Origin: Plantactinospora mayteni
GTDB lineage: Bacteria; Actinomycetota; Actinomycetes; Mycobacteriales; Micromonosporaceae
Length of the DNA stretch: 64,000 nucleotides
Reading direction: 5' to 3'
Assembly: GCF_016862935.1 (NCBI RefSeq)
Contig: NZ_BONX01000032.1
Span: 86,058 to 150,057 of the forward strand
A model generated the notes under the pieces. The model had not been told where the DNA came from. It searched no databases and saw only the letters and a program-made list of their open reading frames with translations. The position numbers were made by a program, and so were the translations under genes. Positions 1-8,246 of the stretch are shown piece by piece (within the stretch, counting starts at the first letter, position 1; each line of letters begins with the position of its first letter).

Positions 1-90
1 ACCTGTCGATGTCGGACCGCCCTCGGCGGTCTCGACCAGGCGATGGTGGGCCCGACGACGGCCCCAGGACCGCGAGGAGGCGGGCGCCGC

Positions 91-816
91 GTGGCGGAAA
101 GCGCACCACACCGGATGGCGGCGGAGTCGAGCGGACGACACCGGAAGGCCGGTCCGGTCGACCGGCGCGCCCGGTCCGGACGCCGGCTCCGGCTGATCTC
201 CACGGTGGGGCTCGGGGTCGGGCTGCTGCTCCTCGCGATCCCGTTCGGGGCGGAGACGCTCCGGACGGTGGTCTGGGGCGGCGGGGCCGAGCCGCAGGTG
301 GGCGTACCGGCAGCGGTGGCCAGCCCGCCGGGGCCGGAGTCGACGCCGGTGGCCGAGCCGACCCCGGACGGCGTCCTGCCGACCGGTACGCCCGGGGCGA
401 CCCCGACGGCGACCCCGACCCCGACCTCCCGGGCCGACGGTGCTCCGGCGTCCACCCCACCCGCACCGTCGACGTCGTCGCGGCCACCGATCCAGGGCGC
501 GGCGGTACCGACGTCACCCGCGACCACCGGCCCGCCCCCGCCGGCCGCCCCGCCGCCGCCCCCGCAGCCCGTGCTGCTCGGCCCGGACGGCCGGGACGGG
601 CTGGCCCGGATGATGGACCGCTACTGCGACGAGCACGTCGGCGTGACGAGCTGGGCGGACACCCGTGGCGACGGCGGCTGGGAGTGCGACCGCCTGCTGC
701 TGTCGTCCCGCACCGTCGACATCGACCTGGCCTGCCGGGACACCTACGGCGACGGCGCGTTCGCGCAGAATCCGGAGGGCCGGGACCCGTTCGGCTGGCG
801 CTGCTTCCGGCGCTGA
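91..816 (+). CDS. Membrane-anchored Pro/Thr-rich protein with small C-terminal Cys domain, unknown function
   Basis: Function is not recognised. The protein has a basic cytoplasmic N-terminus, one transmembrane segment (about residues 35-55, GVGLLLLAIPFG), a long low-complexity Pro/Thr/Ala linker of about 100 residues, and a compact C-terminal domain of about 65 residues with four cysteines (YCDEH, WECDR, LACRD, WRCF). This predicts an extracytoplasmic domain held off the membrane by a wall-spanning linker. The GTG at 91 is chosen because GAGGAGG lies 10 bases upstream; an in-frame ATG at 43 has no ribosome site. The four cysteines may form two disulfides outside the cell (inference). It stands alone, followed by about 200 bases without a gene. 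Confidence 0.7.
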   Translation: MAESAPHRMAAESSGRHRKAGPVDRRARSGRRLRLISTVGLGVGLLLLAIPFGAETLRTVVWGGGAEPQVGVPAAVASPPGPESTPVAEPTPDGVLPTGTPGATPTATPTPTSRADGAPASTPPAPSTSSRPPIQGAAVPTSPATTGPPPPAAPPPPPQPVLLGPDGRDGLARMMDRYCDEHVGVTSWADTRGDGGWECDRLLLSSRTVDIDLACRDTYGDGAFAQNPEGRDPFGWRCFRR

Positions 817-1042
817 GCCACCGGCCGGGATGGCTGCCGCTGGCCCGGGGCGCGGCACCCATGCCGGCCACCCGGGGGCGGCCCCGGCGTGCTCCGGCCA
901 CCCGGGGCAGACCGCCCCCGGTCACCGTGGGCACCGGGCAGCCGGCCCCTGGTCGGGCCGGTACTGTGCTCGATAATCGCGGGCCGGACGCGCCCACGGT
1001 CGAGGTGAACGCATCATCGACGCCCTACTCCTCACCACCCTG

Positions 1043-2389
1043 TTGCCGCTGGCCGGCTTCGTCCTGTTGACCGTTGGCAACGCGTTCTTCGTCGCGGCCG
1101 AGTTCGCGCTGGTCACCGTCGACCGGGCGGAACTCGACCGGCGGGTGGCCGGCGGCGACCGGCGGGCCGGTACGGTCCGCAAGGCACTCCGGGAACTCTC
1201 CTTCCAGCTCTCCGGCGCGCAGCTCGGGATCACCATCACCGCCCTGCTCACCGGCTATCTCGCCGAGCCGGCGCTGGCGAAGCTCTTCGCACCGCTGCTT
1301 CGCCCGGTCGCCGGGGACGCCACCGGGCGGGTCACCCCGCTGCTCGCGCTGGCCCTGGCCACGCTGCTGTCGATGCTCTTCGGCGAGCTGGTGCCGAAGA
1401 ACGCCGCGCTGGCCCGGCCGATGCCGGCCGCGCTGGCCACCGCCGGGCCGATGCGGGCGTTCTCCCGGATCTTCGGCTGGCTGATCCGGGGCCTGAACAA
1501 CTCGGCGAACTGGCTGGTCCGCCGGCTCGGCGTCGAACCGCAGGAGGAGCTGGCCAGCGCCCGGTCGCCCGAGGAACTCGGCCTGCTGGCGGCGATCTCG
1601 GCGCGGGCCGGTGCGCTGCCCCGGGAGACCGCGATGCTGCTGCAACGGACGATCCGGTTCGGCGACAAGCGGGCCGCCGAGGCGATGACGCCCCGGGTCG
1701 ACGTGGTCGCGCTGCGGGCCACCGCCTCGGTCGCCGAGCTGCTGGCCCTGGCCCAGCAGACCGGCCGGACCCGGTTCCCGGTCTACGAGGAGACCGTCGA
1801 TCTGGTCACCGGGGTGGCCGGGGTCGTCGACGCGCTCGGCGTACCACCGAACCGCCGGGCGTCCACCACGGTGGCGGCGGTGGCCCGGGAGCCGGTGTAC
1901 GTGCCGGAGAGCCTGGACCTGGACGGCGTACTCGCGGCGTTGCGCGCGGCCGGCGCGGACCTGGCGATCGTGGTCGACGAGTACGGCGGCACCGACGGTG
2001 TGGTGACGGTGGAGGACCTGGTGGAGGAGCTGGTCGGGGAGATCGCCGACGAGTTCGACCCGGTCGCCGAGGAGTCCACCCCGCACGTGCACGAGTTCGC
2101 CCCGGACGCCGTCGCGGAGAGCCCGGTCGAGTTGACCGTGCCGGGCGGGGAACGTGTCGTGCTGGTCGACGGGGTGCTGCGCGAGGACGAGCTGGTCGAA
2201 CAGGCCGGCTTCCGGCTGCCCGAGGGCCCGTACGAGACCCTCGCCGGGTTTCTGCTGGCCCGGCTCGGCCACATTCCGGTGGCCGGCGAGACCGTCGAGG
2301 AGCAGGGTTTCGAGTTCACAGTGGTCGAGGTGGTCCGGCACCGGATCGAGCAGGTCCGGGTGGTCCGGTCCGAGGAGGCCGTCGAGTGA
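1043..2389 (+). CDS. CNNM/CorC-type membrane protein (DUF21, two CBS domains, CorC_HlyC domain)
   Basis: Hemolysin-C/CNNM family membrane protein, linked in this family to Mg2+ or other divalent cation handling. An N-terminal DUF21 domain has several hydrophobic segments and the family signatures NAFFVAAEFALV, GAQLGITI and GELVPKNAAL. A CBS pair follows (about residues 205-330, with VVDEYGGTDGVVTVEDLVEELVGEI), then a CorC_HlyC domain near the end. The only ordinary start is TTG at 1043, which lacks a ribosome site. GAGGTGAA at 1002-1009 points instead to a start near 1013-1016, where only ATC codons stand in frame. It overlaps the next gene, a paralogue, by 4 bases, so the two are surely co-translated. 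Confidence 0.9.
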   Translation: MPLAGFVLLTVGNAFFVAAEFALVTVDRAELDRRVAGGDRRAGTVRKALRELSFQLSGAQLGITITALLTGYLAEPALAKLFAPLLRPVAGDATGRVTPLLALALATLLSMLFGELVPKNAALARPMPAALATAGPMRAFSRIFGWLIRGLNNSANWLVRRLGVEPQEELASARSPEELGLLAAISARAGALPRETAMLLQRTIRFGDKRAAEAMTPRVDVVALRATASVAELLALAQQTGRTRFPVYEETVDLVTGVAGVVDALGVPPNRRASTTVAAVAREPVYVPESLDLDGVLAALRAAGADLAIVVDEYGGTDGVVTVEDLVEELVGEIADEFDPVAEESTPHVHEFAPDAVAESPVELTVPGGERVVLVDGVLREDELVEQAGFRLPEGPYETLAGFLLARLGHIPVAGETVEEQGFEFTVVEVVRHRIEQVRVVRSEEAVE

Positions 2390-3432
2390 AGCTGCTGATC
2401 ACCCTCGGGCTGCTGCTCGGCAACGCCTTCTTCGTGGGCAGCGAGTTCGCGCTGATCGCGTCCCGGCGTACCGTGATCGAGCCGCTGGCGGTCGGGTCGC
2501 AGCGGGCCCGGTGGGCGCTGGCGGCGATGAACCAGATCCCGCTGATGATCGCGGGCGCCCAGCTCGGCATCACCATCTGCTCGCTCGGCCTCGGCGCCAT
2601 CGCCGAGCCGGCGCTGGCGCACCTGCTGGAGGAGCCGTTCCACGCGCTGGGGCTGCCGGACCGCGCGGTGCATCCGGTCGCCTTCGTGATCGCGCTCGGC
2701 GTGGTGGTCTTCCTGCACACCGTGATCGGCGAGATGGTGCCGAAGAACATCACGCTGGCCGGGCCGGAGCCGTCCGCGCTCTGGCTCGGCCCGGCGATGC
2801 TGGCGTTCTGCGTGGCCACCAAGCCGCTGCTGCTGGCGATGAAGTGGACGTCGGCGCGGATCCTGCGGCTGTGGCGGGTCGAGGCCACCGACGCGGTGAA
2901 GACCGTCTTCACCGCCGAGGAGTTGGCCGGGCTGGTCTCGCAGGCGCGTACCGAGGGGTTGCTCGGCTCCGAGGAGCATGCCCGGATCACCGGCGCGTTG
3001 GCGCTGAACCGGCGTACCGCCTCGGACGCGCTGCGACCGTGGGCCACCGTCACCACCGTGGCCGAGGACGTCTCGCCGGCCTCCCTGGAGGTGCTGGCGA
3101 CCCGCACCGGGCGGTCCCGGTTCCCGGTGGTGCAGCGGGCCACCCGCCGGGTGCTGGGCTTCGTGCACGTCAAGGACATCCTCGGGTACTCCGGTGCGGC
3201 CCGCCGGGCGCCGGTGCCGACCGAACTGCTCCGGCCGCTTGCCGTGGTGCCGCCGGACCGGAGCCTCGCCGACCTGCTGCTGTCGATGCGCCGGGAGCGC
3301 CGGCACATGGTGCTGGTCAGCGACGGGCGGGTGCCGATGGGGGTGGTCACCCTGGACGACGTGCTCACCGCCGTCGTCGGGACGGCCACCGACCCCACCG
3401 GCACCGCTGCACAGCCCGCGCCGACCGTCTAG
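2386..3432 (+). CDS. CNNM/CorC-type membrane protein, shorter paralogue without CorC_HlyC domain
   Basis: Second DUF21 protein of the pair. It carries the same signatures as its upstream neighbour (GNAFFVGSEFALIA, GAQLGITI, GEMVPKNITLAGP), followed by a CBS pair ending in MGVVTLDDVLTAVVG, but stops there, so the C-terminal CorC_HlyC domain is absent. The GTG start overlaps the stop of the first gene (GTGA arrangement), showing translational coupling. Two adjacent, unequal CNNM genes are common in actinobacteria and probably act as a heteromeric membrane complex (inference). Its stop codon overlaps by three bases the stop codon of the convergent amidase gene. Confidence 0.9.
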   Translation: MKLLITLGLLLGNAFFVGSEFALIASRRTVIEPLAVGSQRARWALAAMNQIPLMIAGAQLGITICSLGLGAIAEPALAHLLEEPFHALGLPDRAVHPVAFVIALGVVVFLHTVIGEMVPKNITLAGPEPSALWLGPAMLAFCVATKPLLLAMKWTSARILRLWRVEATDAVKTVFTAEELAGLVSQARTEGLLGSEEHARITGALALNRRTASDALRPWATVTTVAEDVSPASLEVLATRTGRSRFPVVQRATRRVLGFVHVKDILGYSGAARRAPVPTELLRPLAVVPPDRSLADLLLSMRRERRHMVLVSDGRVPMGVVTLDDVLTAVVGTATDPTGTAAQPAPTV

Positions 3433-5405
3433 CCGATCGGCGACGGCAGCAGTTGTACGTCGTCGGCCTTGACGAACATGATCCGGTGACCGAACTGGAT
3501 CTGGACGTACCTCAGGTCGCCCCGGACCACCGTCCAGTCACCCGGTGACGAGCCGTCGAATGTGGTGGCCCGGTAGTACTCGCCGGGCAGCACGTTGCCG
3601 ACCGCGTACCGCTGCCCGGCGGCGAGGGTGTACTGCAACGGCGTGACCGCCTGCACCGGTACGCCGGCCGGGTAGGCGTCCGGCTCCGGGTACGCCCTGC
3701 CGTACACCGGGATCGTCGCCCGGCCCGGCTTCGGCGTCGCGACCAGCCCGACCGTCCACTTCGCGGTGGGGTTGTTCCTCGGGTTGTGGAACCACGCCCG
3801 CTGCCCGAGATACCAGATCGCGGTCCAGTCGCCCTGCCGGCCGGCGAGCGCGTAGGTCTGCCCGGCCGACGCCCGCGCCCCGTGGTCGGAGATGTGCATG
3901 GTGTTCGGCGTGCCGTCCGGCCGCAGCGCGATGTCGTTGACCAGCGGCGCGTCGGCGGCCGGCGCGCTGCGCAGGATCACCGACGACGATCCCCGGGCCG
4001 GGCACGGCACCCCGGCGGTCTCGCAGCCGGTGAAGGCCGGCCGGTTGGTGGCGAAGTCCGGGTCGATGGTGACCAGGCCGGCGGCCGGCAGGCCGATGCC
4101 CCGGAACGGTGCCTTCAGCAGGTCGAAGTAGTGCGACCAGTCCCAGTACGGGCCCGGGTCCCAGTGCATGCCGCGCACGTTCGCCGGCAGGATGCCGGGT
4201 ACGTTGTCGTGCCCGATGATGTGGTTGCGGTCCAGCGGGATGTCGTACCGGTCGGCGAGGTAGCGGACCAGTTTGGCCGAGGTCCGGTACATCGCCTCGG
4301 TGTACCAGGTGCCCTGGGCGGCGAAGCCCTCGTGTTCGAGGCCGATCGCCTTGGCGTTGACATACCAGTTGCCGGCGTGCCAGGCCACGTCCTTGCCCTT
4401 GACGTGCTGCGCGATGTGCCCGTCCGCCGAGCGGAGCGTGTACTGCCAGCTCACGTAGGTCGGGTCCTGCACCAGCCGGAGCGTGGTGTCGTAGCTGCCC
4501 TCGGTGTCGTGGATGACGATGTACTCGATCTTCTGCCGGCCGGGCCGGTCGGAGAGGTCGTGGTTGCCGTAGTCGCCGTCCCCGAACGCCTGGTAGGGCG
4601 CCGGGATCCACTCGCAGGAGATGTCGCGCGGGCACTCCAGCCCGTCCGGGCGGGGCTTGCCGGGCAGGCCGAGCCGGTCCAGCCAGGAGCGCTGCGGGTC
4701 GATTCCGGCTCGGCCGGGCAGCGTGATCCGGTGGCCGTCGTCGGTGGTCCGGCTGGCGCCGTCGGCGATGGTCCGGTACACCTCGTCGGCGAAGGCCGCA
4801 GCGGCGTCCGCGCGGTCGCTGCCGGCGTACCGGGCCACCGCGCCGTACCAGGCCGCCGGGTCGCTGGCCGGGCCCGTCGGCGCGGCCAGCGATTTCTGGT
4901 ACGACGCCAGCAGCGCCGCCCCGCCCCGGATGTTCGCCGCCGGCTCGGCGCGGAGCACCTGCGCGTCGACCCCGGTCAGCGCGACGGCGGCGTCCAGGGT
5001 CTGCCCGCCGGGCGGCGCGTCGCCGGTCCGGTCGGTGTGCGGGCCGACGAGTCCGGTCGCGGGTCGGGCGGGCCGGGCCGGGTCGCCGCGCCGGTCCTCG
5101 CCGTGCTCGGGGTGCTCCGGCCCGCCGGCCAGCCCGGCGACGTCGGTGAGGTGCATCGGGCCGTACCCGCCGCTGGTGCTCGGCGTGCCGGCGTTCGTGT
5201 CCCAGCGAGATTCCAGATAGGAGACGCCGAGCAGCACACTCTCGGGTACGCCGAACTCGGCCGCCGCGGCGGTGTACTCCTGTTGTCGGGTGTCGGGGGG
5301 TGCGACGGTGGCTGGTGCGGGGCTGGCCGGCAGCAGCGCGGCGGCGCCGACGACTGCGGCCCCGATCGCGATTCTCCTGCTCAGCGGGCGTGTGGTGGGA
5401 AGCAT
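3429..5405 (-). CDS. Secreted N-acetylmuramoyl-L-alanine amidase with N-terminal transglycosylase-like region and C-terminal SH3-like repeats
   Basis: Predicted cell-wall hydrolase of 658 residues. A signal peptide (RRIAIGAAVVGAAALLPA) leads into a region resembling lytic transglycosylases (FGVPESVLLGVSYLESRW, then GGYGPMHLTD). An Amidase_2/PGRP domain follows at about residues 290-450, with zinc-ligand and catalytic signatures YIVIHDTEG, DVAWHAGNW, GLEHEG, HIIGHDNVPG and WDPGPYWDW. The last 200 residues contain SH3-like stretches that probably bind the wall. It would cleave the amide bond between muramic acid and the stem peptide outside the cell. Whether the N-terminal region is an active glycan lyase cannot be told by eye; one conserved-looking Glu (YLESRW) is present. 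Confidence 0.88.
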   Translation of the reverse strand: MLPTTRPLSRRIAIGAAVVGAAALLPASPAPATVAPPDTRQQEYTAAAAEFGVPESVLLGVSYLESRWDTNAGTPSTSGGYGPMHLTDVAGLAGGPEHPEHGEDRRGDPARPARPATGLVGPHTDRTGDAPPGGQTLDAAVALTGVDAQVLRAEPAANIRGGAALLASYQKSLAAPTGPASDPAAWYGAVARYAGSDRADAAAAFADEVYRTIADGASRTTDDGHRITLPGRAGIDPQRSWLDRLGLPGKPRPDGLECPRDISCEWIPAPYQAFGDGDYGNHDLSDRPGRQKIEYIVIHDTEGSYDTTLRLVQDPTYVSWQYTLRSADGHIAQHVKGKDVAWHAGNWYVNAKAIGLEHEGFAAQGTWYTEAMYRTSAKLVRYLADRYDIPLDRNHIIGHDNVPGILPANVRGMHWDPGPYWDWSHYFDLLKAPFRGIGLPAAGLVTIDPDFATNRPAFTGCETAGVPCPARGSSSVILRSAPAADAPLVNDIALRPDGTPNTMHISDHGARASAGQTYALAGRQGDWTAIWYLGQRAWFHNPRNNPTAKWTVGLVATPKPGRATIPVYGRAYPEPDAYPAGVPVQAVTPLQYTLAAGQRYAVGNVLPGEYYRATTFDGSSPGDWTVVRGDLRYVQIQFGHRIMFVKADDVQLLPSPIG

Positions 5406-5596
5406 CGAACCTCCATGAGCCGGGGGTGGGCTTGAAGATCACCCTCCACCCGGGACCGGCGTCGGTCAATACCTGCCAACCAAGCTCGTCGCTATGTAGA
5501 AATCTTTCATCGGTACCGAGCGTGTTCGGCGGGTCCGGGTGGCTCCCACCGTCAGCGACCGCTCCGATACCTAACGAATCGACTCAGATCACGGGG

Positions 5597-5626
5597 TTGC
5601 GTTTGGATAACACCCTTCTCTAGTGT
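5597..5626 (+). promoter_or_regulatory. Possible promoter of the riboswitch/NlpC transcript
   Basis: TTGCGT at 5597-5602 and TAGTGT at 5621-5626 are separated by 18 bases and lie just before the riboswitch. The match to a vegetative actinobacterial promoter is moderate; it was placed by eye. Confidence 0.35.
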
Positions 5627-5802
5627 TGGGGACCGTCGAGCCGACGGCAGGCCGCCTAGCCGGGCGGCGACGTCTCGACACCGCCGAATCGTCACACTGA
5701 GCGAACCGGGGACCCGAGCTTCATGGGGTGAATCCGCCTCACGCGGTAGGGCGACAATCTTCCCGCCCGAACCCGTCAGCTAACCCGGTAGGCGGGCTAC
5801 GG
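5627..5802 (+). promoter_or_regulatory. Cyclic di-AMP riboswitch (ydaO-yuaA class)
   Basis: The leader contains the hallmark blocks of the class in the right order: GAACCGGGGACCCGAGC, then CATGGGGTGAATCCGC, then GGTAGGGCGACAATCTTCCC, then GAACCCGTCAGCTAACCCGG followed by TAGGCGGG. Such elements bind c-di-AMP and in actinobacteria commonly sit before NlpC/P60 or Rpf cell-wall hydrolase genes, where the ligand usually turns expression off. Here it ends about 20 bases before the NlpC/P60 start, which fits. The exact 5' boundary was set by eye. Confidence 0.93.
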
Positions 5803-5822
5803 AAGAAGGAGTACGGACCCCG

Positions 5823-6863
5823 GTGGCTCCCCCTGCCCCGTCGCGGTCGCAATCCCCCCAGTCGGCATCCGCCGGCGCCGGGAACGCGAAGCCGCGCTCT
5901 CGAAGGTCCATTCTCGCCATCGCGCTTACCGCACTGGCCAGCACTGCCGTGCTGTTCACCGGCACGACGCCAGCGCTCGCCGAACCGTCGGTGGCCGAGA
6001 TCGAGCAGCAGATCGACACCGAGTGGCGCAAGGTGGAGCCGGTGATCGAGAAGCACAACGCCACCCGGCAGGACCTGGCCGCGAAGAAGAAGCAGGCCGC
6101 CGCCCTGCAAAAGAAGATCGCCCCGCTCCAGTCGCAGATCGACACCGCGATGAACCGGGTGAGCGACTTCGCGGTGCAGGCGTACAAGGGTGACAAGGCA
6201 TCGACGTTCAACGCCCTGCTCACCTCGAAGTCGCCGAGTGCGCTGGTCGGCCAGCTCTCGGTGCTCGACCAGTTCGCGCGGCAGCAGCAGCGCGAGGTGC
6301 AGGCGGTCATCGACCTCAAGGACAAGTACGACGCCCAGAAGGCTCCGCTGGACCGGCTGGTCAGCCAGTTGACCAAGACCGAGAAAGAGCTGGCGGCGAA
6401 GAAGAAGGAGATCGACGCCGAGATCGACCGGTTGCAGAAGATGCGGCTCCGGGCGTACGGCAACGGCTCCGCCGGCCCGCTCCGGCCGGCGCCCTGCCCG
6501 GCGAGCTACCCCGGTGGCGCGGCCGGCGAGGCGGTCAAGTTCGCCTGTGCCCAGATCGGCAAGCCCTACGTGTGGGGCGCGGACGGCCCCGACTCGTACG
6601 ACTGCTCCGGCCTGACGGGGGCCGCCTGGGCCAAGGGCGGGGTGTCGCTGGCGCACAACGCCCGGTCGCAGCGCGGCCAGACCGCCAGGATCAGCCGCTC
6701 CGAACTACGCCCCGGTGACCTGGTCTTCTACTACGCCGACCTCAGCCACGTCGGCATGTACGTCGGCGACGGCTGGATCGTGCACGCCTCCCGGGCCGGC
6801 GTACCGGTGAAGATGAAGCGGATGGACGACGGCGAGATCCACAGCTTCGGCAGACCTGGCTGA
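5823..6863 (+). CDS. Secreted NlpC/P60 peptidoglycan endopeptidase with N-terminal coiled coil
   Basis: Predicted D,L-endopeptidase of 346 residues acting on peptidoglycan stem peptides. A signal peptide (ILAIALTALASTAVLFTG, cut near TPALA) is followed by a long coiled coil rich in Lys, Gln and Glu (about residues 50-215), as in RipA/CwlO-type hydrolases. The C-terminal NlpC/P60 domain has the catalytic Cys in DSYDCSGLTGAAW, the catalytic His in LSHVGMYVGDG, and a third polar residue in WIVHAS. The GTG start has AAGGAG 11 bases upstream. Expression is very probably set by the c-di-AMP riboswitch just before it, linking wall turnover to osmotic and wall signalling. A strong hairpin ends the unit. 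Confidence 0.93.
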   Translation: MAPPAPSRSQSPQSASAGAGNAKPRSRRSILAIALTALASTAVLFTGTTPALAEPSVAEIEQQIDTEWRKVEPVIEKHNATRQDLAAKKKQAAALQKKIAPLQSQIDTAMNRVSDFAVQAYKGDKASTFNALLTSKSPSALVGQLSVLDQFARQQQREVQAVIDLKDKYDAQKAPLDRLVSQLTKTEKELAAKKKEIDAEIDRLQKMRLRAYGNGSAGPLRPAPCPASYPGGAAGEAVKFACAQIGKPYVWGADGPDSYDCSGLTGAAWAKGGVSLAHNARSQRGQTARISRSELRPGDLVFYYADLSHVGMYVGDGWIVHASRAGVPVKMKRMDDGEIHSFGRPG

Positions 6864-6886
6864 CGTCTCCCGGACCGAGTCAACGG

Positions 6887-6921
6887 CAGAACCCCCGTCG
6901 CGCCACGCGGCGGGGGTTCTG
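6887..6921 (+). terminator. Rho-independent-type hairpin after the NlpC/P60 gene
   Basis: The arms CAGAACCCCC and GGGGGTTCTG pair perfectly, with a further partly paired CG-rich inner stem, 23 bases after the stop codon. There is no clean T tract, as is usual in high-GC actinomycetes. Confidence 0.8.
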
Positions 6922-6982
6922 TCCGTTCGGTGTGTGCGGGCGAGCGACTCGTCAGTGCGTCTGGCGGCTCGGGCGGGTGGCC

Positions 6983-7561
6983 TCAGCGGGTGGGCCAGGT
7001 GTGCCAGTTCTGCCAGGAGCGGCTCGGGGTGGGGCCGCGCTGCCCCTGGTAGCGCGAACCGTAGACGGCCGACCCGTACGGGTGGGCGGACGGCGACGAG
7101 AGCCGGAAGATGCAGAGCTGGCCGATCTTCATCCCGGGCCAGAGCCGGATCGGCAGGTTGGCCACGTTCGACAGCTCCAGCGTGACGTGACCGGAGAAGC
7201 CGGGGTCGATGAAGCCCGCCGTCGAGTGGGTGAGCAGGCCGAGCCGGCCAAGGCTCGACTTGCCCTCCAGCCGCCCGGCGAGCTGGCTGCCCAGCGAGAT
7301 CACCTCCAGCGTGGAGGCGAGCACGAACTCGCCCGGGTGCAGCACGAACGGCTCGCCGTCCGGCACGTCGACCAGCGAGGTCAGCTCGTCCTGCTGCACC
7401 GCCGGGTCGATGTGTGTGTAGAGGTGGTTGTTGAAGACCCGGAACAGCCGGTCCAGGCGTACGTCGATGCTCGACGGCTGCACCAGCGCGGGGTCGAACG
7501 GCTCCAGCGCGAGCATGCCCGCCTTGATCTCGATCACTAGGTCGTGGTCGGAGAGCAGCAC
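6983..7561 (-). CDS. dcd: dCTP deaminase (possibly bifunctional, dUTP-forming)
   Basis: Cytoplasmic enzyme converting dCTP to dUTP (or to dUMP in the bifunctional actinobacterial type) for dTTP synthesis. The 192-residue protein is colinear with the Dcd family throughout. It begins [12 protein letters not shown], has QPSSIDVRL, the substrate-binding segment [20 protein letters not shown] with [16 protein letters not shown], and ends with a Tyr-rich tail ([13 protein letters not shown]) that closes over the active site in this family. The GTG start is in the usual place. It is divergent from the flavin-oxidase gene; a LexA operator lies 84 bases before its start, so damage control of dcd is possible but unproven. 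Confidence 0.96.
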   Translation of the reverse strand: MLLSDHDLVIEIKAGMLALEPFDPALVQPSSIDVRLDRLFRVFNNHLYTHIDPAVQQDELTSLVDVPDGEPFVLHPGEFVLASTLEVISLGSQLAGRLEGKSSLGRLGLLTHSTAGFIDPGFSGHVTLELSNVANLPIRLWPGMKIGQLCIFRLSSPSAHPYGSAVYGSRYQGQRGPTPSRSWQNWHTWPTR

Positions 7562-7644
7562 CGGATCACCTTAGCGAGTCGACCGAAGTCGGCTGGCCGC
7601 GACCTCGCCGATGGGTGGGATCGGGATGGGATCGGGGTAGGTGA

Positions 7645-7660
7645 TCGAACAGGTGTTCGA
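7645..7660 (+). promoter_or_regulatory. Perfect LexA (SOS) box overlapping a promoter
   Basis: TCGAACAGGTGTTCGA fits the actinobacterial LexA consensus TCGAAC-RNRT-GTTCGA at every position. TAGAAT (7661-7666), a good -10 hexamer, follows immediately, and the next gene starts at 7673. A bound repressor would cover the promoter, and the transcript would start at or next to the ATG (leaderless). Confidence 0.88.
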
Positions 7661-7672
7661 TAGAATGTGTTC

Positions 7673-8245
7673 ATGGCATCCTGGTCCGAATTCGCCTCCG
7701 ACGAGCCCCGACTCGCCGACGCGATCCGCGTCCTCATCCAGCAGTACGGCCCGGGTCTCGGCTACCTGGCGACCGTACGCGCCGACGGTGGGCCGCGGGT
7801 GCACCCGGTGTCCCCGGTCATCACCGACGAGGGACTCTTCTGTTTCGTCGTCGACTCTCCGAAGCGGCGCGACCTCGAACGGGACGGCCGCTACGCGCTG
7901 CACTCGTTCCCGCCCGAGGAGAGCGACGACGAGGCGTACGTCGCCGGTCGGGCCCGGCCGGTGACCGACCAGGCGCGGGTGGACCGGCTTGCCGGCAACC
8001 TGCGGGCCGCACCGCAGGTCGACTGGCGGCTCTTCGAGTTCACCGTCGACGTGGCGATGGTGGCCCGGCACGGCAGCAACGGCGCCACCCCGCTCGCCGG
8101 CGGAGAGCGGTCCGAGCGGCCCGCCGTGCAGGTCTGGCTCGACCCGGCCGGCGCCGTCACCGCACCGGACGGCACCGCCGCCGGGGCGGCAAAGCGGCGC
8201 GGCCGGCGCCGGGCCGTCGAAGAGCAACCGGTACCCACGTCCTGA
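7673..8245 (+). CDS. Pyridoxamine 5'-phosphate oxidase-like (split-barrel flavin) protein, probably SOS-induced
   Basis: Small split-beta-barrel protein of the PNPOx/F420-binding superfamily. The sequence GLGYLATVRADGGPRVHPVSPVITDEGLFCFV and the following KRRDLERDGRYALHSF correspond to the FMN- or F420-binding half-barrel. The exact cofactor and substrate are unknown. The ATG at 7673 is chosen: it lies 7 bases after a TAGAAT -10 element, suggesting a leaderless mRNA, while the earlier ATG/GTG codons would lie inside the promoter. The C-terminal 40 residues (Ala/Arg-rich) are probably disordered. The gene overlaps no neighbour and is probably monocistronic under LexA control. Confidence 0.85.
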   Translation: MASWSEFASDEPRLADAIRVLIQQYGPGLGYLATVRADGGPRVHPVSPVITDEGLFCFVVDSPKRRDLERDGRYALHSFPPEESDDEAYVAGRARPVTDQARVDRLAGNLRAAPQVDWRLFEFTVDVAMVARHGSNGATPLAGGERSERPAVQVWLDPAGAVTAPDGTAAGAAKRRGRRRAVEEQPVPTS

Positions 8246-8246
8246 C

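Noticed and set aside
3538..5469. 643-residue Arg-rich frame over the amidase gene
   Set aside because: Shadow frame: no domains, composition driven by GC, and it fully overlaps a clear gene.
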